A program made the position numbers and the translations under genes. A DNA stretch of 64,000 bases, taken from NCBI RefSeq assembly GCF_047511655.1, contig NC_133390.1:157477583-157541582 (forward strand), read 5' to 3'. The notes beneath the pieces are model-generated. The model was given only the letters and a program-made list of their open reading frames with translations, searched no databases and was not told the origin of the DNA. Source of the stretch: Castor canadensis. Lineage: Eukaryota; Chordata; Mammalia; Rodentia; Castoridae. Below, piece by piece: positions 1 to 11,612 of this stretch. Within the stretch, counting starts at the first letter, position 1. Every line of letters starts with the position of its first letter.

Positions 1-748
1 CTGGGCTAGCAGGGCCACCACGGCAAAGCTAACTGGAGATGACTTCTTAGATTGAGAAGTCAAATTCCTGTGGCATCGCTCTCAGTGACTTCAATGATTG
101 CAAGAACTGTGAGTAAAACTCTCAACCCTCCTGGGATACCCACATCAGGGGTCAGAGATATACCTTGGGGATTCCACTGGGTGACAGACCAGAGAGAATG
201 AGGCTACAAGATGCAACATCCCACACACCTGCAAGTGTCCAGATAACTCTCCTTAGCACATTCAGGACAGCTGACCAACTCTCGAGGTCACTTTGACTTT
301 TCTTCCAGGAAGGGAAGAGAACAAAGAGCCCTTAGGGGTCTCCGTGGAGCTCCCAGTCCCAAATGATTTACAAAAGGCACCCGTGCATGTGGGTGAGGCC
401 CTCACCCTAAGAATCAGGAAATCCCTCAAGTCCCAAGCCAATGCCAAGAGACAGGGATGACAGGACATGGTAGCTAGGCAGTGGCCTAGACAACTGAAGC
501 AGGAAACCAGTGACATTTACCAAGTCTCAGAGTAGACAAAACAAGGGCCTGATTAGCAAGTCTTTTCCTCTCCATGGAGGTTTTAGCACATCAGGGAAAG
601 GACCAGGTCCTCATGTGGAACCCAAAAAGCAGTAGCGGTCCACACTGGTCCCTGTGCAGAGGGCAGCACTGGGCAGAGAGTTCAAAGCACCATGGTCTTC
701 AGTGGATGGCTGTGCTCTCTCCATTTCTCCCTCTCCCCTCCCCTGCAG
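1..748. other. Intron of the BPIFB-family gene, no recognised element
   Basis: I see no convincing exon or repeat here. A short AG...GT interval near 94-115 has compatible phase but no family resemblance, so I left it out. Confidence 0.5.
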
Positions 749-819
749 CTACTGGATTGTTCAAATACCAAGTAAAAGGCGCCAGAATTTCCTACCAAGG
801 ACTTTCCATCCTCTATTGT
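749..819 (+). CDS. BPIFB-family exon a (71 nt)
   Basis: A CCCTGCAG acceptor precedes it and GTAAGT follows. The first two bases complete a split codon, then 23 codons read TGLFKYQVKGARISYQGLSI and end LYC. This is the beta-strand stretch opening the C-terminal BPI domain. It is the first exon I can support in the window. Confidence 0.78.
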
Positions 820-3800
820 GTAAGTATTCTTTGTCCTTGTGATGGTTTCTGGATGAAGGCTGAGGCATACCTGAAGGCACAAAATAGGTCAGAAGGCTGG
901 GACAAACCAGCTACCATTCTTCCTCAGACCCCCACACTTTTAATCTTGGCTCAATCACCTAGGCATCCACTGCAACGCCTAAGTGTCTGCCCCTGGGCAG
1001 GTCAGCTGCATGTTCAAGTCCAATGGACTTCCCTAAGAGGCAATACAACAAAGACAACCATCTCTTGACCATTAGATCTGCCCAACACAGTTCTAGACAC
1101 TCAAGGGACAACATACAACAAGACAGAAAGTGCTGACTCCACCCTCTCTCTATACTGGTAAGAGGGAAAAAGGCCAGTTCATGAAAATGCTGAAGAGGGT
1201 AACATTTTAGACCCAGTCAGCTTCACTTCTAGAAATTCATCCAAAACAAACAACTCAAGTTTAGACAAATTGAAGTAAAAAAAAAAATGCATGATTCATG
1301 ATGACATTAGGAAAACAATCTGAAATCAAATTGAAAGGAAATAGCAAAGCCAAGAATAAGATAGAGCCAAATGTCTAAAGTCTGTAAGTATGCAGACATG
1401 CTATGCAGGTATCGTTAGTTCTTTCAAAATATACCAAAAATGAAATGAGGAATGCAAGGAAGATACAGGGAAATATTAGTGGTATTAAGCAGGAATCTCT
1501 TTTTTTTCTCCTGTATCCCTACATTTTTCAACTTTCCTGCACATGGAGTTTGACTTTTATAAGCAGAAGGCAGAGGAGGTATTTAGTGGAGAGTAGAGTA
1601 TCTATGAAACTATTTCTTGACAAGAGCGGCTCCAAAGGGTAGGAGGAGAGGGAGGAAGGAGACACAGCCTTCCAAGATGGAAGAAAAATGAGCACCTGTG
1701 GCTTCTCTTGGAAAATCAGAGGTCTGCCTCTCCCACACTGCATCAGGGCAACAATCAGCTGGAGCTGAGTGACTCCACCTTCACCACAAACCCACCACCA
1801 CTTCCCATGATCACCCAACATGGAGGCTGGGGAGGTCACTGCCATTCCTTGCCACGCGCACCTCTGTGCAACGCTCACCAGGCCACCTTACCCTTCACGG
1901 CCAGGACTCCAAAGGCCTTGTCATTGGTGATAGTCTCCCCAACTGACAGAGATTTTTCTGTTTTTCTCTCTCCAGGCCAAAGCTCTCTTTGACAAAAACA
2001 CAGTCCCTGTGCCAGAAGGTTTTCTCCCTCCAGATCCTAAAGATGTCAACATTTCCCTAATTATGTCTCAATTAATGATCAGAAAAATTGTCACTCATGT
2101 TGCCAAGCAGAGCTCTGTCCAGGTAAGTGTCACCCACATGGCCTTAGGCTTCAGCTGAGTCAACAGCTCAGAGAGTGAGAAGACAGGAAAGCAAATGGTC
2201 CTGAACATTCTTCCAAAGATGAACACAAACAATGCCATGGGATGCAACATTTTCCCTTAATGATCAGATAAGTGGGTCCTCATTTACATCAGGGACATAG
2301 AAGGACATTTTCTGAGTGCCTTCTGTGTGCCAAGTGCCTTTATATAATTAATGTCATTTCATTCCCAGACAGCACTTGGATAGAGGTATTCTTCTCCTTA
2401 CTTTACAGATGACCTAAGGGAGTTAATGAATTCACCAACAACCGTAGCAGCAGCAATGGTGCTGGGTTTATCTATCCATGAGGCATTCATTTGCTCTTGG
2501 TCCTAGAAGTGCTGGGAGAAGTAAGAACATCCAGAGTGGCACTGATTTCTGGGTGCCAGGCTCAGTTTGAAGCAAGGAATAAGGTGTTCTGATCAGAGTC
2601 CCTAAATGACCAACTGAGAGCTGTCTCGCCATAAGGGCAGAGAGAGAAACAAGCTTCAGATTTGACAAGGCATTGTAGAAAAGCAAAATTTCACATGTTC
2701 TCTGCCTCATCATCCTTCCAGGGAAGCAAATAGATAAAGGGAAAGGTTTTGGAAGTAGGCCTTGATGTTGTGGTTATCTCAGCTGCACCAGCACTCCACC
2801 CGGTAACCAACTTGTACCAATAAAGGTTGGAACGAATGATCTGAATGACATATGAGTGACCCAAGATGTAGCATCTGCAATTCTTCTTCCTTCCTACACC
2901 CTAACTGATGGCTTCTTCACAAAAGGCAAATAACCTGGACGCAGTTATCACCAAAGTAACCTACACCTTCCAGGATGACAATACGATCCAAACCATATAC
3001 TGGGTTAAGATAACAAAGGACGGGGAGATCTTTGCTACAGGGAAAACGGTGAGTGCTGAGAAACAAGTCAGAACAGAGCTGGGAAGGGGAACTGCCAGGA
3101 GCAGTGCTCAAAGGAATGAGCTGCTAGCAACCCCAAGACTCAGTGTGCCTGAGGGTCCCTAAGACAAAACTGGCCAGACTGTGGGCTCAGCCTGCAAGGG
3201 GAGAAGAGAGTGAGCAGTCTGCCCTGGGAAGATGAGGCCAGGCAGGCTCTACTCTGGTCCTGGCCTGGGACCCTGTTGGTCATCTCACAATATGATATCT
3301 GTGCTGAGCAGCCGGACCAAGGTATATTTAACTCATGCTCATTTTGTGTTATTTCAGACATTACTCATCTCACATTCAGGCAAGATTTCACAAAACAAAC
3401 TGATAGAAGACATCACGCTGATCAGGTAATGTCTGCAACTACCTTGTGGCTTAGAGGCATAGAACCCAACTTAAGTAACATGAGTACAATAAGGCATAGG
3501 CTCGGGAAATACTTGGGTAACTATAGGGAAATCAGAATGGAGCTTGAAACTCACAAGCTCTATTCATTTTGTCCTTTTTGAAGAGTAGTTTCTAATTTAT
3601 AACTGATTTGCATTAAGAGGCAACTGAGATAATACTTTGACTCTAAAAGAATAGTGTTTTTCAAATGAACTTAATATTCCTCTGTACTTTGTTTCCTTTC
3701 AGATCTGAGCACAGTGTGAACCCCCCTCAGGCTGTAAGTTGATGTGGTTGTCCGTATTTACCTATGAGATGTGGGAAATTATTTCAATGCCAGGGGCTTA

Positions 3801-6800
3801 GTCACACAGGGACTGTGAGAAGAAGAAAGTCATGAAGACCAGGTCGTGGACACATGTGGAGTAGGACAGCCAGCTCCTAACCTAGCCTCTATGGAGAGTT
3901 TTTGGTTGTGGTTTTTGTTTGTTTTTTGTTTATTTTTGAGACAGGATCTTACTGTGTAGCCCAGGCTGGTGTACAACTTTTGATCCTCCTTCCTCTGCCT
4001 CTAATGTGCTAGATTTACAAGCATGCCCACCACACATAGTTTCTGGGGAGCTCTTAAAACACATTGCCTATGCCCACTGCAGAGTGCCACATCTAGTCAG
4101 GTCCTGAGAAGGGCCTGCAATCCCTGCTTCTCTGGTGTCCTGGGGGTTCTGATATGCCAGAAAGCCTGGAAATAATCTAAAATATAGCCCAACTCTGCTT
4201 GTGAGATGATCTCATAAGCACAGCCATTTGCGGTGGCCTCAGCTCCTGTCACTAGTTTTCACCTGGGTTCTACAAAGCAAGTGTGTTTTACTAGGCAAGC
4301 ACAGATACACCCACAGAGGAGCCTGGGAGGAAGAGGAGAGGAGAAGGTAGTGCCTAGGAACCAGGCTCCAGGAACAGAAAGGAAACTGACTGAAGGCTTG
4401 CCAACAACCCTGTGTTTAGACACCTGATCTCAAGCAGGCTCAAGTGTCTATGAGCAGCTACTATGTGCCTGGCCCCTCAAATGCATCATGAATTAGTGAT
4501 GAGGCACCTAACTCCAGGACCTGGCATTCAAGATGGGGGCAGAATGGGCACTTAACACTTAAGAATAGGCAAAAGTTACTAAGAGTCTGGGAGCTACATG
4601 TGGGATAGAGACCCACAGTGGATACCCAGAGGTGAACAGCCTCATGACTGGGTTTAGGACCTGGGTCCCTATGTCAGTCCTGAGATAATGGGGACGTGAC
4701 AGTGAGGCTGACTCTGTAGGTCATCACAAGTCCAGTGTCCCCATCATCTCAAATTTGCTGGGCGGCTATGAAATGTGCCAGACTCAATACTTGGGGGAAG
4801 CAATGCAGAAGTGACAATCCAGGACCTCATGGAACTTCCTGCCTGACAGGGGACACAGACATTTATACATAGTCATCATCTGGGCAAGAAGAAGACAGAG
4901 TAGAAGGAGCATCAACTGGGAGGCAGACAGTGCTAGAGCTCAGTGGTAAGGAAGGAGCAGGACTACTATATACAAAAGCATGGGCCGGGGAGAGGGAACA
5001 GGTTGTGCATTGACTCGGAGATCTTCAGGGAGGAGGTGCCAGCAGGGAGGACCAGACCTGGCAATCTCACAACTACTTTAGAGGGGGCAGCAGTGACCAG
5101 CAGCAAACAGCCCTCCCACCGAGTTCCGTGTTTGTCTTGAAGGTTCAAATTCACCTGCTATACCTACAGCAGTGTGGTATCTAACAGGAGTCCCAGAAAC
5201 ACTGTTCATGGAACCACGTAGGCCAGTAAAACCTCCTGGAGGGCCTTGAAAAGTCCTGAAGATTTAGAGCCTGAGGGGTAGTTGGGCTCCACCTGGCCTT
5301 GTCCAAAGAGGCCTTTTTACTAGAAAAACCCCACAGGTACAACATCAAGACTGCTCTCCCTGGCTGTGACACTGGGCTGGGAAGGGCTACTAGAAGGCAT
5401 TTATGAAAATATTCCTCCCATCTCTTGCAGAAGGACGAGGTGCAAGGTGTGATGCTAGAAGTTTTGAAGAAGTTTTGGACAGGTGTTAATGGTATGCAGC
5501 AATACTAACCTGGTCACCCGGGAGAGTCAGCACTGCAGGAGAGGTCCCAGCTGTGTGTCATGCTGTGGAGGGCTGCAGCACTGCGCACAAGGTCACCTCA
5601 CCCCCACCCCACGGTCACAGAGCACTTTCTGATAGGGGAACAGCATCATGAGATGGTAAAAATGAAAAGCGAGGCAAAACTCTTCCTCTATAGGTCCTAA
5701 AGAAATCTAGTCCACAAGGCATCCTTAGGAGCAACACTGTCATGCTGCTTAGTCACTTTAGAGGTTTGACAACTCAAGAGGCTAAGATCATAGCCCGTAT
5801 GACCAACAATGATGGTGGTCAATACACCACCTGCACATATTTCTGATTAATTCTAAAGGACTTCAAAATAAGTGCAGTGGCTACCCAAACAGAACAGCCT
5901 AACTCTGTGATGTTGAAAACAAGAGCAAGAGCTGCCAGGGTACTGCTTGGCATGGTTATTAGGATACCACTAGTTTCTACCTGCTTCTGGAGTCTCCCTT
6001 CCTTGTGACCCCATTCGCTCTCCCACCTCAACAGACTGGGAGATACTATGTAGGTCTGTAATCAAGTCATGCTGTTGAGTGGACAGGGCAGCAATTTCTC
6101 CTGGAGCCAAATACACTTAGAGATCCCTCCATGTGACTGCGGCTAAAAAGAGCCACCCAGGTCTCCTTTAATTCCTATTATAACATGGTCTTCTTTATTT
6201 CAGCATACTTAAAACAAGTGAACATACCACCAGGCGTGTCCTCATTTACTCTAAGTAATGCCGAGGTTAAGGTGATGAAATCGGTAAGAGAAATACAAAT
6301 ATTTTCCTCCCATGGTTCTGAGATCAAACCCAGGGCCTTGTCCACGCTCAACAAGTGTTCTCCACTGAGCAATATCCCTACCCCTGAAGTGCCAGTCTTG
6401 ATGAAATTGCATAATGACTACGAATTATGACCAGGAAAACATCAACTTCTTTCATTTTGAGTCAAATGTTACAAGTTGCACATTCTTAGTTTTACTTAAT
6501 CCCCAAGTTTCCCTGTGGCCAAATCAACTAGTGGAGTGCAGAGTGAGGGGAAATCACCATTTGCTCGGTGTCCGCTTTCAGCCTCCGGCTTCTCCACTGT
6601 GGTTCTGAGTAGTAGTGGACCTTCTACTTGACCTTCCTCCAATCACCTTACCTCAAAGGTCAGACCAGATGAATGCCATCTGTGCTACAGCTAAAGTGAC
6701 AGCCCAGCCCAAACTACTTTAAGCAACAAAAAAATTTTAGGTATTGAACAGCCAGCATGGTACCAGCCTCAGCAATGGCTTTTTACTCATGGTCCAATGA

Positions 6801-7325
6801 CACCAGAATCAATGTTCTGGCTCTACTGTTTCTGGATCTGCATGGAAGTCCCCACCTACAGGACTATCACCCACTATTTCTTTCCCTGATAGTTCAAATA
6901 ACAATCACCCAGAAAAATCCTCTGGGGCTGGTACTGGCAGGGATGTGTTTCACTCCCCATCCCCAAGGCAAGTGCTGGTTGGGGACAGAGTGCACTGGTT
7001 GGCTCAGACTGTGCTCAGACTGTATTTAAGTGCATAATTGGTCTTTTATCTCCCACAGAATGATCTTCTGGCAACAAACTGAACCCAGCACACCTGGAAC
7101 CAGGCAACGTTCCAAATGGAAGCAAAACAATCTGTATGTAAAGCTTTCCTATGAAAGATTGACCCAACGGCCTCCTTGTGATTAAGGAACCGAGTAGTTT
7201 TCTTAGGATGTCAAGTGTCCTTTGGAATTTCACCAAGGCCCCTGAATTAACAAGGGCAAAAATGGCAAAAATTCAGGGACTTTTGGTATTGTTGTAATCA
7301 GCTCTTTAATAAACCTTTCTTCATA
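749..7325 (+). CDS. BPI-fold-containing family B gene, 3' eight exons (BPIFB9/BPIFB5-like)
   Basis: This is the 3' half of a secreted BPI/LBP/PLUNC-family protein, a family of lipid-binding-fold proteins of airway, oral and nasal secretions. Eight exons (749-819, 1976-2122, 2926-3048, 3358-3425, 3703-3733, 5431-5491, 6204-6283, 7059-7082) join with matching phases into 200 codons and a TGA stop. All have AG/GT boundaries. The order of segments (a stretch like FKYQVKGARISYQGLSILYC, then ISLIMSQLMIRKIVTHV, then LLISHSGKISQNKLIEDI) follows the C-terminal BPI domain as I remember it from BPIFB1. The C-terminus does not match the BPIFB1 end I remember, so this is a paralogue. Its position next to CDK5RAP1 suggests BPIFB9 (vomeromodulin) or BPIFB5, both known in rodents. 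The family call is firm but the exact member is inference. The 5' exons lie left of the window. Confidence 0.82.
1976..2122 (+). CDS. BPIFB-family exon b (147 nt)
   Basis: Acceptor TCTCCAG, donor GTAAGT, exactly 49 codons in phase 0. It contains VPVPEGFLPPDP followed by an amphipathic helix region ISLIMSQLMIRKIVTHV, corresponding to the conserved 'SLIVSQDV' helix of BPIFB proteins. Confidence 0.85.
2300..2480 (+). mobile_element. Ancient MIR/L2-type fragment
   Basis: The stretch has the typical wording of old MIR/L2 repeats: 'TTTCTGAGTGCCTTCTGTGT', then 'TTACTTTACAGATGACCTAA'. It sits in the intron between exons b and c. Confidence 0.45.
2926..3048 (+). CDS. BPIFB-family exon c (123 nt)
   Basis: Acceptor CACAAAAG, donor GTGAGT, 41 codons in phase 0: ANNLDAVITKVTYTFQ ... 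IFATGKT. The acceptor has a weak pyrimidine tract just before the AG, but a CT-rich stretch lies about 25 nt upstream. It encodes beta-strands of the C-terminal barrel. Confidence 0.8.
3358..3425 (+). CDS. BPIFB-family exon d (68 nt)
   Basis: Acceptor TTATTTCAG, donor GTAATG. 22 codons plus two bases: LLISHSGKISQNKLIEDI then TLI and a split Arg codon. The small exon size and strand content fit a BPI-family C-terminal exon. Confidence 0.85.
3703..3733 (+). CDS. BPIFB-family micro-exon e (31 nt)
   Basis: A 31-nt exon between CCTTTCAG and GTAAGT. One base completes Arg, then SEHSVNPPQA. It is too short to stand as an ORF and is supported by phase and position between exons d and f. Confidence 0.75.
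3930..4043 (-). mobile_element. B1-like SINE
   Basis: Read on the minus strand it is a 7SL-type SINE. On the plus strand one sees T-rich tail, GAGACAGGATCTTACTGTGT, 'AGCCCAGGCTGG', and a degenerate 'GATTTACAAGCATG' head. Confidence 0.8.
4043..5430 (+). other. Intron e-f of the BPIFB gene
   Basis: Apart from the B1 at its start and a weak MIR-like 'CTACTATGTGCCTGG' at about 4458, I see only unique-looking sequence. Confidence 0.4.
5431..5491 (+). CDS. BPIFB-family exon f (61 nt)
   Basis: Acceptor TCTCTTGCAG, donor GTATGC. 20 codons plus one base: KDEVQGVMLEVLKKFWTGVN. This is the long amphipathic helix near the C-terminus of BPI-fold proteins. Confidence 0.83.
6204..6283 (+). CDS. BPIFB-family exon g (80 nt)
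   Basis: Acceptor TTTATTTCAG, donor GTAAGA. Two bases complete Ala, then 26 codons including YLKQVNIPPGVSSFTLSNAE. It matches the 'LPLPxxxxxxLxNAxV' type segment that ends BPI domains. Confidence 0.85.
7059..7325 (+). CDS. BPIFB-family terminal exon h, stop and 3'UTR
   Basis: Acceptor TCTCCCACAG. Seven codons NDLLATN then TGA (7080-7082). About 240 nt of 3'UTR follows, with AATAAA at 7308-7313 and an A-run from 7324 where cleavage is likely. Confidence 0.8.
7308..7313 (+). terminator. Poly(A) signal of the BPIFB-family gene
   Basis: AATAAA lies 226 nt after the stop codon and about 12 nt before an A-rich probable cleavage region. Confidence 0.75.
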
Positions 7326-7509
7326 AAAAAAAATTCACTTGCCTTTAATACCTACAAGTAGGAATTATATGTTTATGAGCAATCAAAGAACTTCTTGAGA
7401 CAAAAAATTAATAACATGAATGGTAACACCAGAATCCACTGTTTACTCGGGAACTAGGGAACAATCATGTCAATGACTAAAACTTTTCTTCCCATGTTTT
7501 GACCCTTAC

Positions 7510-7835
7510 GTCATCATTATATTTTGGATTCAAAATGTTCCCCAAAAGCCCAGATCTTAAAGGCTTGGTCTCCAGTTGAGTGCTACTGGGAGGGTGGAAC
7601 CTTTATGAGGTAGGGCCTAGTCAGAGGTCTTTAAGTCACTGGGGTGTGACCATAAAGAGGACAGCAAGACGGGTCTCTTCCTTTTTCTTTTTGCTTCTTG
7701 GCCATGAGATCAGTGGTTTTGCTACATGCTCCCCACTACGGGGTGCTGGCCAATAAATTATGACCCAGAGCCTCTAAATCTGTGAACCAAAATACAACTT
7801 TTGTCTTTCTAAGGTGATTATCTTGTTCTAGGAAT
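7510..7835 (+). mobile_element. Old LTR-like repeat (MaLR type suspected)
   Basis: The order 'GGATTCAAAATGTTCCCCAA', 'GGTGGAACCTTTATGAGG', 'GGTCTTTAAGTCACTGGGG', 'AATAAATTATGACCCAGAG' resembles mammalian MaLR LTRs. The family assignment is from memory and uncertain. Confidence 0.4.
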
Positions 7836-7878
7836 GAAAAGCTTACATATTCCCAACTCTTAAATGCTTTCTTTTGCA

Positions 7879-8075
7879 GGCTGGTGCAATGGCTCAAATG
7901 GTAGAGTGCCTGCCTTGCAAGCGTGAAGCTCTGAGTTCAAACTCCAGTCCCACCAAAGAAAAAAAAAAAAGTCTTCATTTTGCTGGTAGAGTGGCTCGAA
8001 TGGTAGAGTGCCTTGCCTAGCAAGCATGAGGCTCTGAGTTCAGAACCAGTACCGAAAAAGAAATTAAATAAAACA
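7879..8075 (+). mobile_element. Two tandem ID-like SINEs
   Basis: Two ~75-nt tRNA-derived units lie head to tail (7879-7970 and 7982-8075). Each has 'GGCTC.AATGGTAGAGTGCC' near an A box, and 'GAGTTCA' at the B box. The first ends CAGTCCCACC plus A-tail, the second CAGTACC plus A-rich tail, so they belong to different subfamilies. Confidence 0.9.
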
Positions 8076-8591
8076 AGCATCAAATGCTTTGTTCCTCATG
8101 CTAGCCCAATATGAACATCATACAGGGGCTAGAATCCATGTTCTTCATGTTGAACACAGAGGGACACAGTCCAAATTCAAAAAGGGAGATGGAACAGAGC
8201 AGAATAGAACCTGAACACACAAACTAGGCAGCAAAGTGTCTGTAGGCACTTACTCATTGACTATTGATAGGTCCAGCTAGAGATCCTTGAGTAGAAGGTC
8301 AAGCCCAAAACATACACAAAGGAATGCTGGGAACACAACTGCCATCTGTATGCCAGGCAGAGACCCAGTGCTGCAGACCGTATCTGCTCTGGAAAAGAAG
8401 AGCTCATTGTGGACACAAAGACCAGACAGGGGCCACAGACTGAGCTTGCCTCACAGCAGAACCCCAAAATGGCCAAATCACATTATTGCCTTCAGCTATT
8501 TTCTCTCCAGGCAACAGCCTCCTACGGTCAATCTCACTGTGATCAACAGCAGTGCAACCCATCCCACTTTCCTAGCCAGGCTCTGGGAAAT

Positions 8592-8752
8592 CATTCGTTT
8601 TGTGTGTATGTGTATGTGCATGTGCATGTGTGCAAGACAAGTTCTTGTTATGTACCCCAGGCCCATCACCTTGAATTCACAATCCTCCTGCTCAGCTTCC
8701 AGAATACTGGGCTCACAGACATTTGCCACCACAGCCAACTGGCTAGCTAGAA
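8592..8752 (-). mobile_element. B1-like SINE with TG-rich tail
   Basis: A minus-strand B1: a (TG)n/TGTA tail at 8592-8632, then 'CAAGACAAGTTCTTGTTATG', 'CCCAGGCCCATC', ending 'GCCACCACAGCCAACTGG'. Confidence 0.75.
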
Positions 8753-8989
8753 ACCACTCTTGACTCCCTCTCACCAACACACAGAGTCCTGCTGACTCTG
8801 CCTTGAGAGCCTTGCTCTCAGGGAGTTGCTTCTCTCCCTCCCCTCCCTGGGACAAGTTACCATCACCAACCACCAGAGCAACCAGACTCTCTGCTTCTGC
8901 TCTGCCACCTACCATCCATTCTCCCCCTAACCTCCGCATCCGAGAAGTCAGCATGCTCTTCATAAAGCACAAACTTTTTCTATTTAAAA

Positions 8990-9625
8990 CCTTCTACCCG
9001 TTGATGTGGATGTGGAAAAATGAGAACCCTTATGTATTGATTGTGCAATGTAAAAGTGGTTCTGTCACTGTGGAAAACAGATTGATTATTCCTAACAGTG
9101 AACATACAGCCCAGCAATTCCACTACTGGGTATATGTACAAAAGAACTGAAAACAGGTACTCAAATTCTGTATATATGATTCATGGCAGTTCTAGTCACA
9201 ATAGCCAAAAGGTGTAAACAACTTAAAATGTTCATTTTTGGATGAATGGATAAACAAATGTGGTATCTACATGCAATGGAATATTACTTGACCATCAAAA
9301 AGAATGGAGTACTGATAAATGCAACAATGTGGATGAACTTTGAAAACACACTAAACGAAAAGGGCAAATATAAGGTCACATACTGTATGATCAATTTTTA
9401 TGAAACACTTAGAACAGGCAGTCCATAGAAACACAAAGTGCATATGGTTGCCAGCAAATTGGGATAGAGAAAATTGAGGAGTGACTGCTAACAGGCACAG
9501 GGTTTTCCTTTTGGAGTGATGACAATGTCCTGGAATGACAGTGGTGATGGTTACAACTCTTTGTGAATATACTAAAAGCACTGAGTTGTACATTTGAAAA
9601 TGAAGATTAATGGTTGCTGGAAACC
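8990..9625 (+). mobile_element. L1 3' end (old L1M-type)
   Basis: Classic L1 3' sequence: 'CCCAGCAATTCCACTACTGG', 'GGATGAATGGATAAACAAAT', 'AATGGAATATTACTTGACCA', then the 3'UTR with 'GGGATAGAGAAAATTGAGGA'. It is 5'-truncated with no open ORF2. Confidence 0.85.
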
Positions 9626-10148
9626 AGGCATGAACCCTGGACTGGGAATAATGGAGTTTACACAGCCTCTTCTACCATATTTTTCCCAGCACCTGGTGTC
9701 TTGACCTTTGTTCCCACATCTCCTTGAAGAAAACAACCTGCTGTGTCCACATACCAGCCCCCTGATGCAAAACTAGATAAAGTACCAGAACTGTTAGGAA
9801 ACTCCCTGATGACAGATTAATCAATGTGTTGTAATTAAGCTTCATTAGCCTTAGGAAAATTAGCACACCAAACCTCATTCATTTCACCTTGCATCAAGAA
9901 TTGTTAAAGTTTGATTTTTACCCGAGTCTTTTCCCTGTACTGACCTATAAAATAAACACTCTGGCTCAGGTAGGCGCTCACGTTTGCCATCAGGAACATG
10001 CAGCCCTCCCAATTCCAGCCTTCTGTTTTATGTTTTATGTCTATATATCTCTGTGTGTGTCTCATTTATCATTCCCCGATGCTCTTAGTCAGGTTCACCC
10101 AGCATACCCATGCAGGTCTCAGGCAAATGGTATGTGAATTTCAATGAG

Positions 10149-10225
10149 AAAATGGGCTGAAGGCTCAGCTCAGTGGTAAAGCATGTGATTAGCATGTCAT
10201 AGGCAAGGAGGGAGGGAGGGAAAGT
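10149..10225 (+). mobile_element. ID-like SINE fragment with GGGA-rich tail
   Basis: 'CTCAGCTCAGTGGTAAAGCA' is an ID 5' part. The 3' half is replaced by a GGGAGGGAGGG run. Confidence 0.55.
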
Positions 10226-10324
10226 GGGGATGAGGGAAGATGCTATTTAGACAATGTAGATTTCAAAGGAAAAAATATTACCAGGGATAAAGAAGGTCAT
10301 CTCATAACTATAAAGGAGTTAATT

Positions 10325-10605
10325 AAGTTGGGTGGAGTGACTCAAACTTCAGAAATCAGGAGGATCATGGTTCAAGGCTACCCCAGGCAAAACATTTGCG
10401 AGACCTCATTTCAACCAATGCCTGGGAGTGGTGTTACACACTGTCATCCCAACCATGCAGGGAAGCAGACAGAAGGATCGGGATCCAGACATTGAATCAG
10501 TAGTAAACAAAGCAAGGCTGATGGAGTGGCTCAAGTGGCAAAGTGCCTGCCAAGCCAGTGCAAGGCCCTGAATTCAACCCCCCGTATGGCCAAAGAATAA
10601 AAGTA
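10325..10605 (+). mobile_element. 7SL-type units plus ID (composite SINE)
   Basis: Two degraded 7SL-type units (10325-10430 and about 10430-10510) are followed by a full ID unit (10512-10605, 'GATGGAGTGGCTCAAGTGGC'). Same polarity throughout. Confidence 0.75.
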
Positions 10606-10892
10606 CATAAGGCAAAACATGGCAGCAATTGTAAGGAGAAATGGAACAAATCCACAATTATTTTCATTAACAGCCAATAGAACTTGATAACCAAGGCTAT
10701 TAGAGACTTGAACAACCTGAGTTGACTGACATTTACAGAATTGTTCACCCAACCACCAAATACACATTTGCCTCAAGTGTACCCCAAATATATCAAGACA
10801 CATCATATTCTGAGCCACTAAACAAGTCTCAATAAATGCAGATGACTAAAATCATATAAAAAACCCCCATCTTCAAAATAACCAGAGGAGAC

Positions 10893-10981
10893 TAAGACGG
10901 AGGTATGCTTCAAGCAGTAGAGGGCCTACTTTGCAAGCCTGAAGCCTTGAGTTCAAACCCCAGTCCCACAAAAAAAAAAGA
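10893..10981 (+). mobile_element. ID-like SINE
   Basis: 'TTTGCAAGCCTGAAGCC' and 'CAAACCCCAGTCCCAC' place it in the subfamily that also forms the right half of the type-A dimers described under findings. A10 tail. Confidence 0.88.
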
Positions 10982-11019
10982 AAATTGTCATATAAGGTAT
11001 ATTTTCTGACCACAGTGGA

Positions 11020-11342
11020 ATTTCTTTTTTGATGGTTACTGAGGTTTGAACTCAGGGCCTGGAGCTTGCTAGGCAGGTGCTCTACCCTTGAGCCATACCT
11101 CAGGCCTTTTCACTTCAGTTAATTTTCAAATAAGATCTGCCATTTTTGCCCAGGCTGGCCTGGACCATGATCCTATTTATGCCTCCTGCATGGCTGGAAT
11201 GACAGGCATGCACCATCACACCCAGTTAGTTGGTTGAGATGGGGTTTCACCATCTTTTTGCCCAGGCTGCACTTGAACTTGGCTCTTCTGGATCCAAGGG
11301 ATTAGGGGATTACAAATGTGAGCCACTGTGCCCAGTCCCAAA
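11020..11342 (-). mobile_element. ID + two 7SL-type units, minus orientation
   Basis: Plus-strand order: ID complement (11037-11106), then 'TGCCCAGGCTGGCC' unit, then a second unit with 'GATGGGGTTTCACCATCTTT' ending 'GCCACTGTGCCCAGT'. The two 7SL parts give a trimeric composite. Confidence 0.75.
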
Positions 11343-11396
11343 GTAAATTTTACAAACTTGTTGTAAATGCTTTTTGAATAAAGGACTGAGTAAAGT

Positions 11397-11612
11397 GCTG
11401 GTGGCTCTCACCTATAATCCTAACTACTCAGGAAACAGAGATCAGGGGGATTGCGGTTCGAAGCCAACCCCAGGCAAATAATTAGTGAGACCCTGTTTCG
11501 AAGATTACTCAACCAAAAAAGGGGCAGCAGAGTGGCTCAGGCGGTAAGTGAGCCTGCCTGGCAAAGGCAAGGCCACGAGTTCAAACCCCAGTGCCACCAA
11601 AAAAAAAAAAGG
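11397..11612 (+). mobile_element. B1-ID dimer SINE
   Basis: Left 7SL-type unit with 'GTTCGAAGCCAACCCCAGG', A-rich linker, then full-length ID with 'CACGAGTTCAAACCCCAGT' and A12 tail. Confidence 0.85.

Noticed and set aside
94-115. Possible 22-nt exon (CTCTCAG ... GTGAGT) before the first BPIFB exon
   Set aside because: Phase is compatible, but the residues (DFNDCKN) do not resemble the family segment expected at this point, and a chance AG/GT pair is likely.
574-1068. 164-codon plus-strand frame
   Set aside because: It only overlaps the 71-nt BPIFB exon and runs through its splice sites. The rest has no family similarity.
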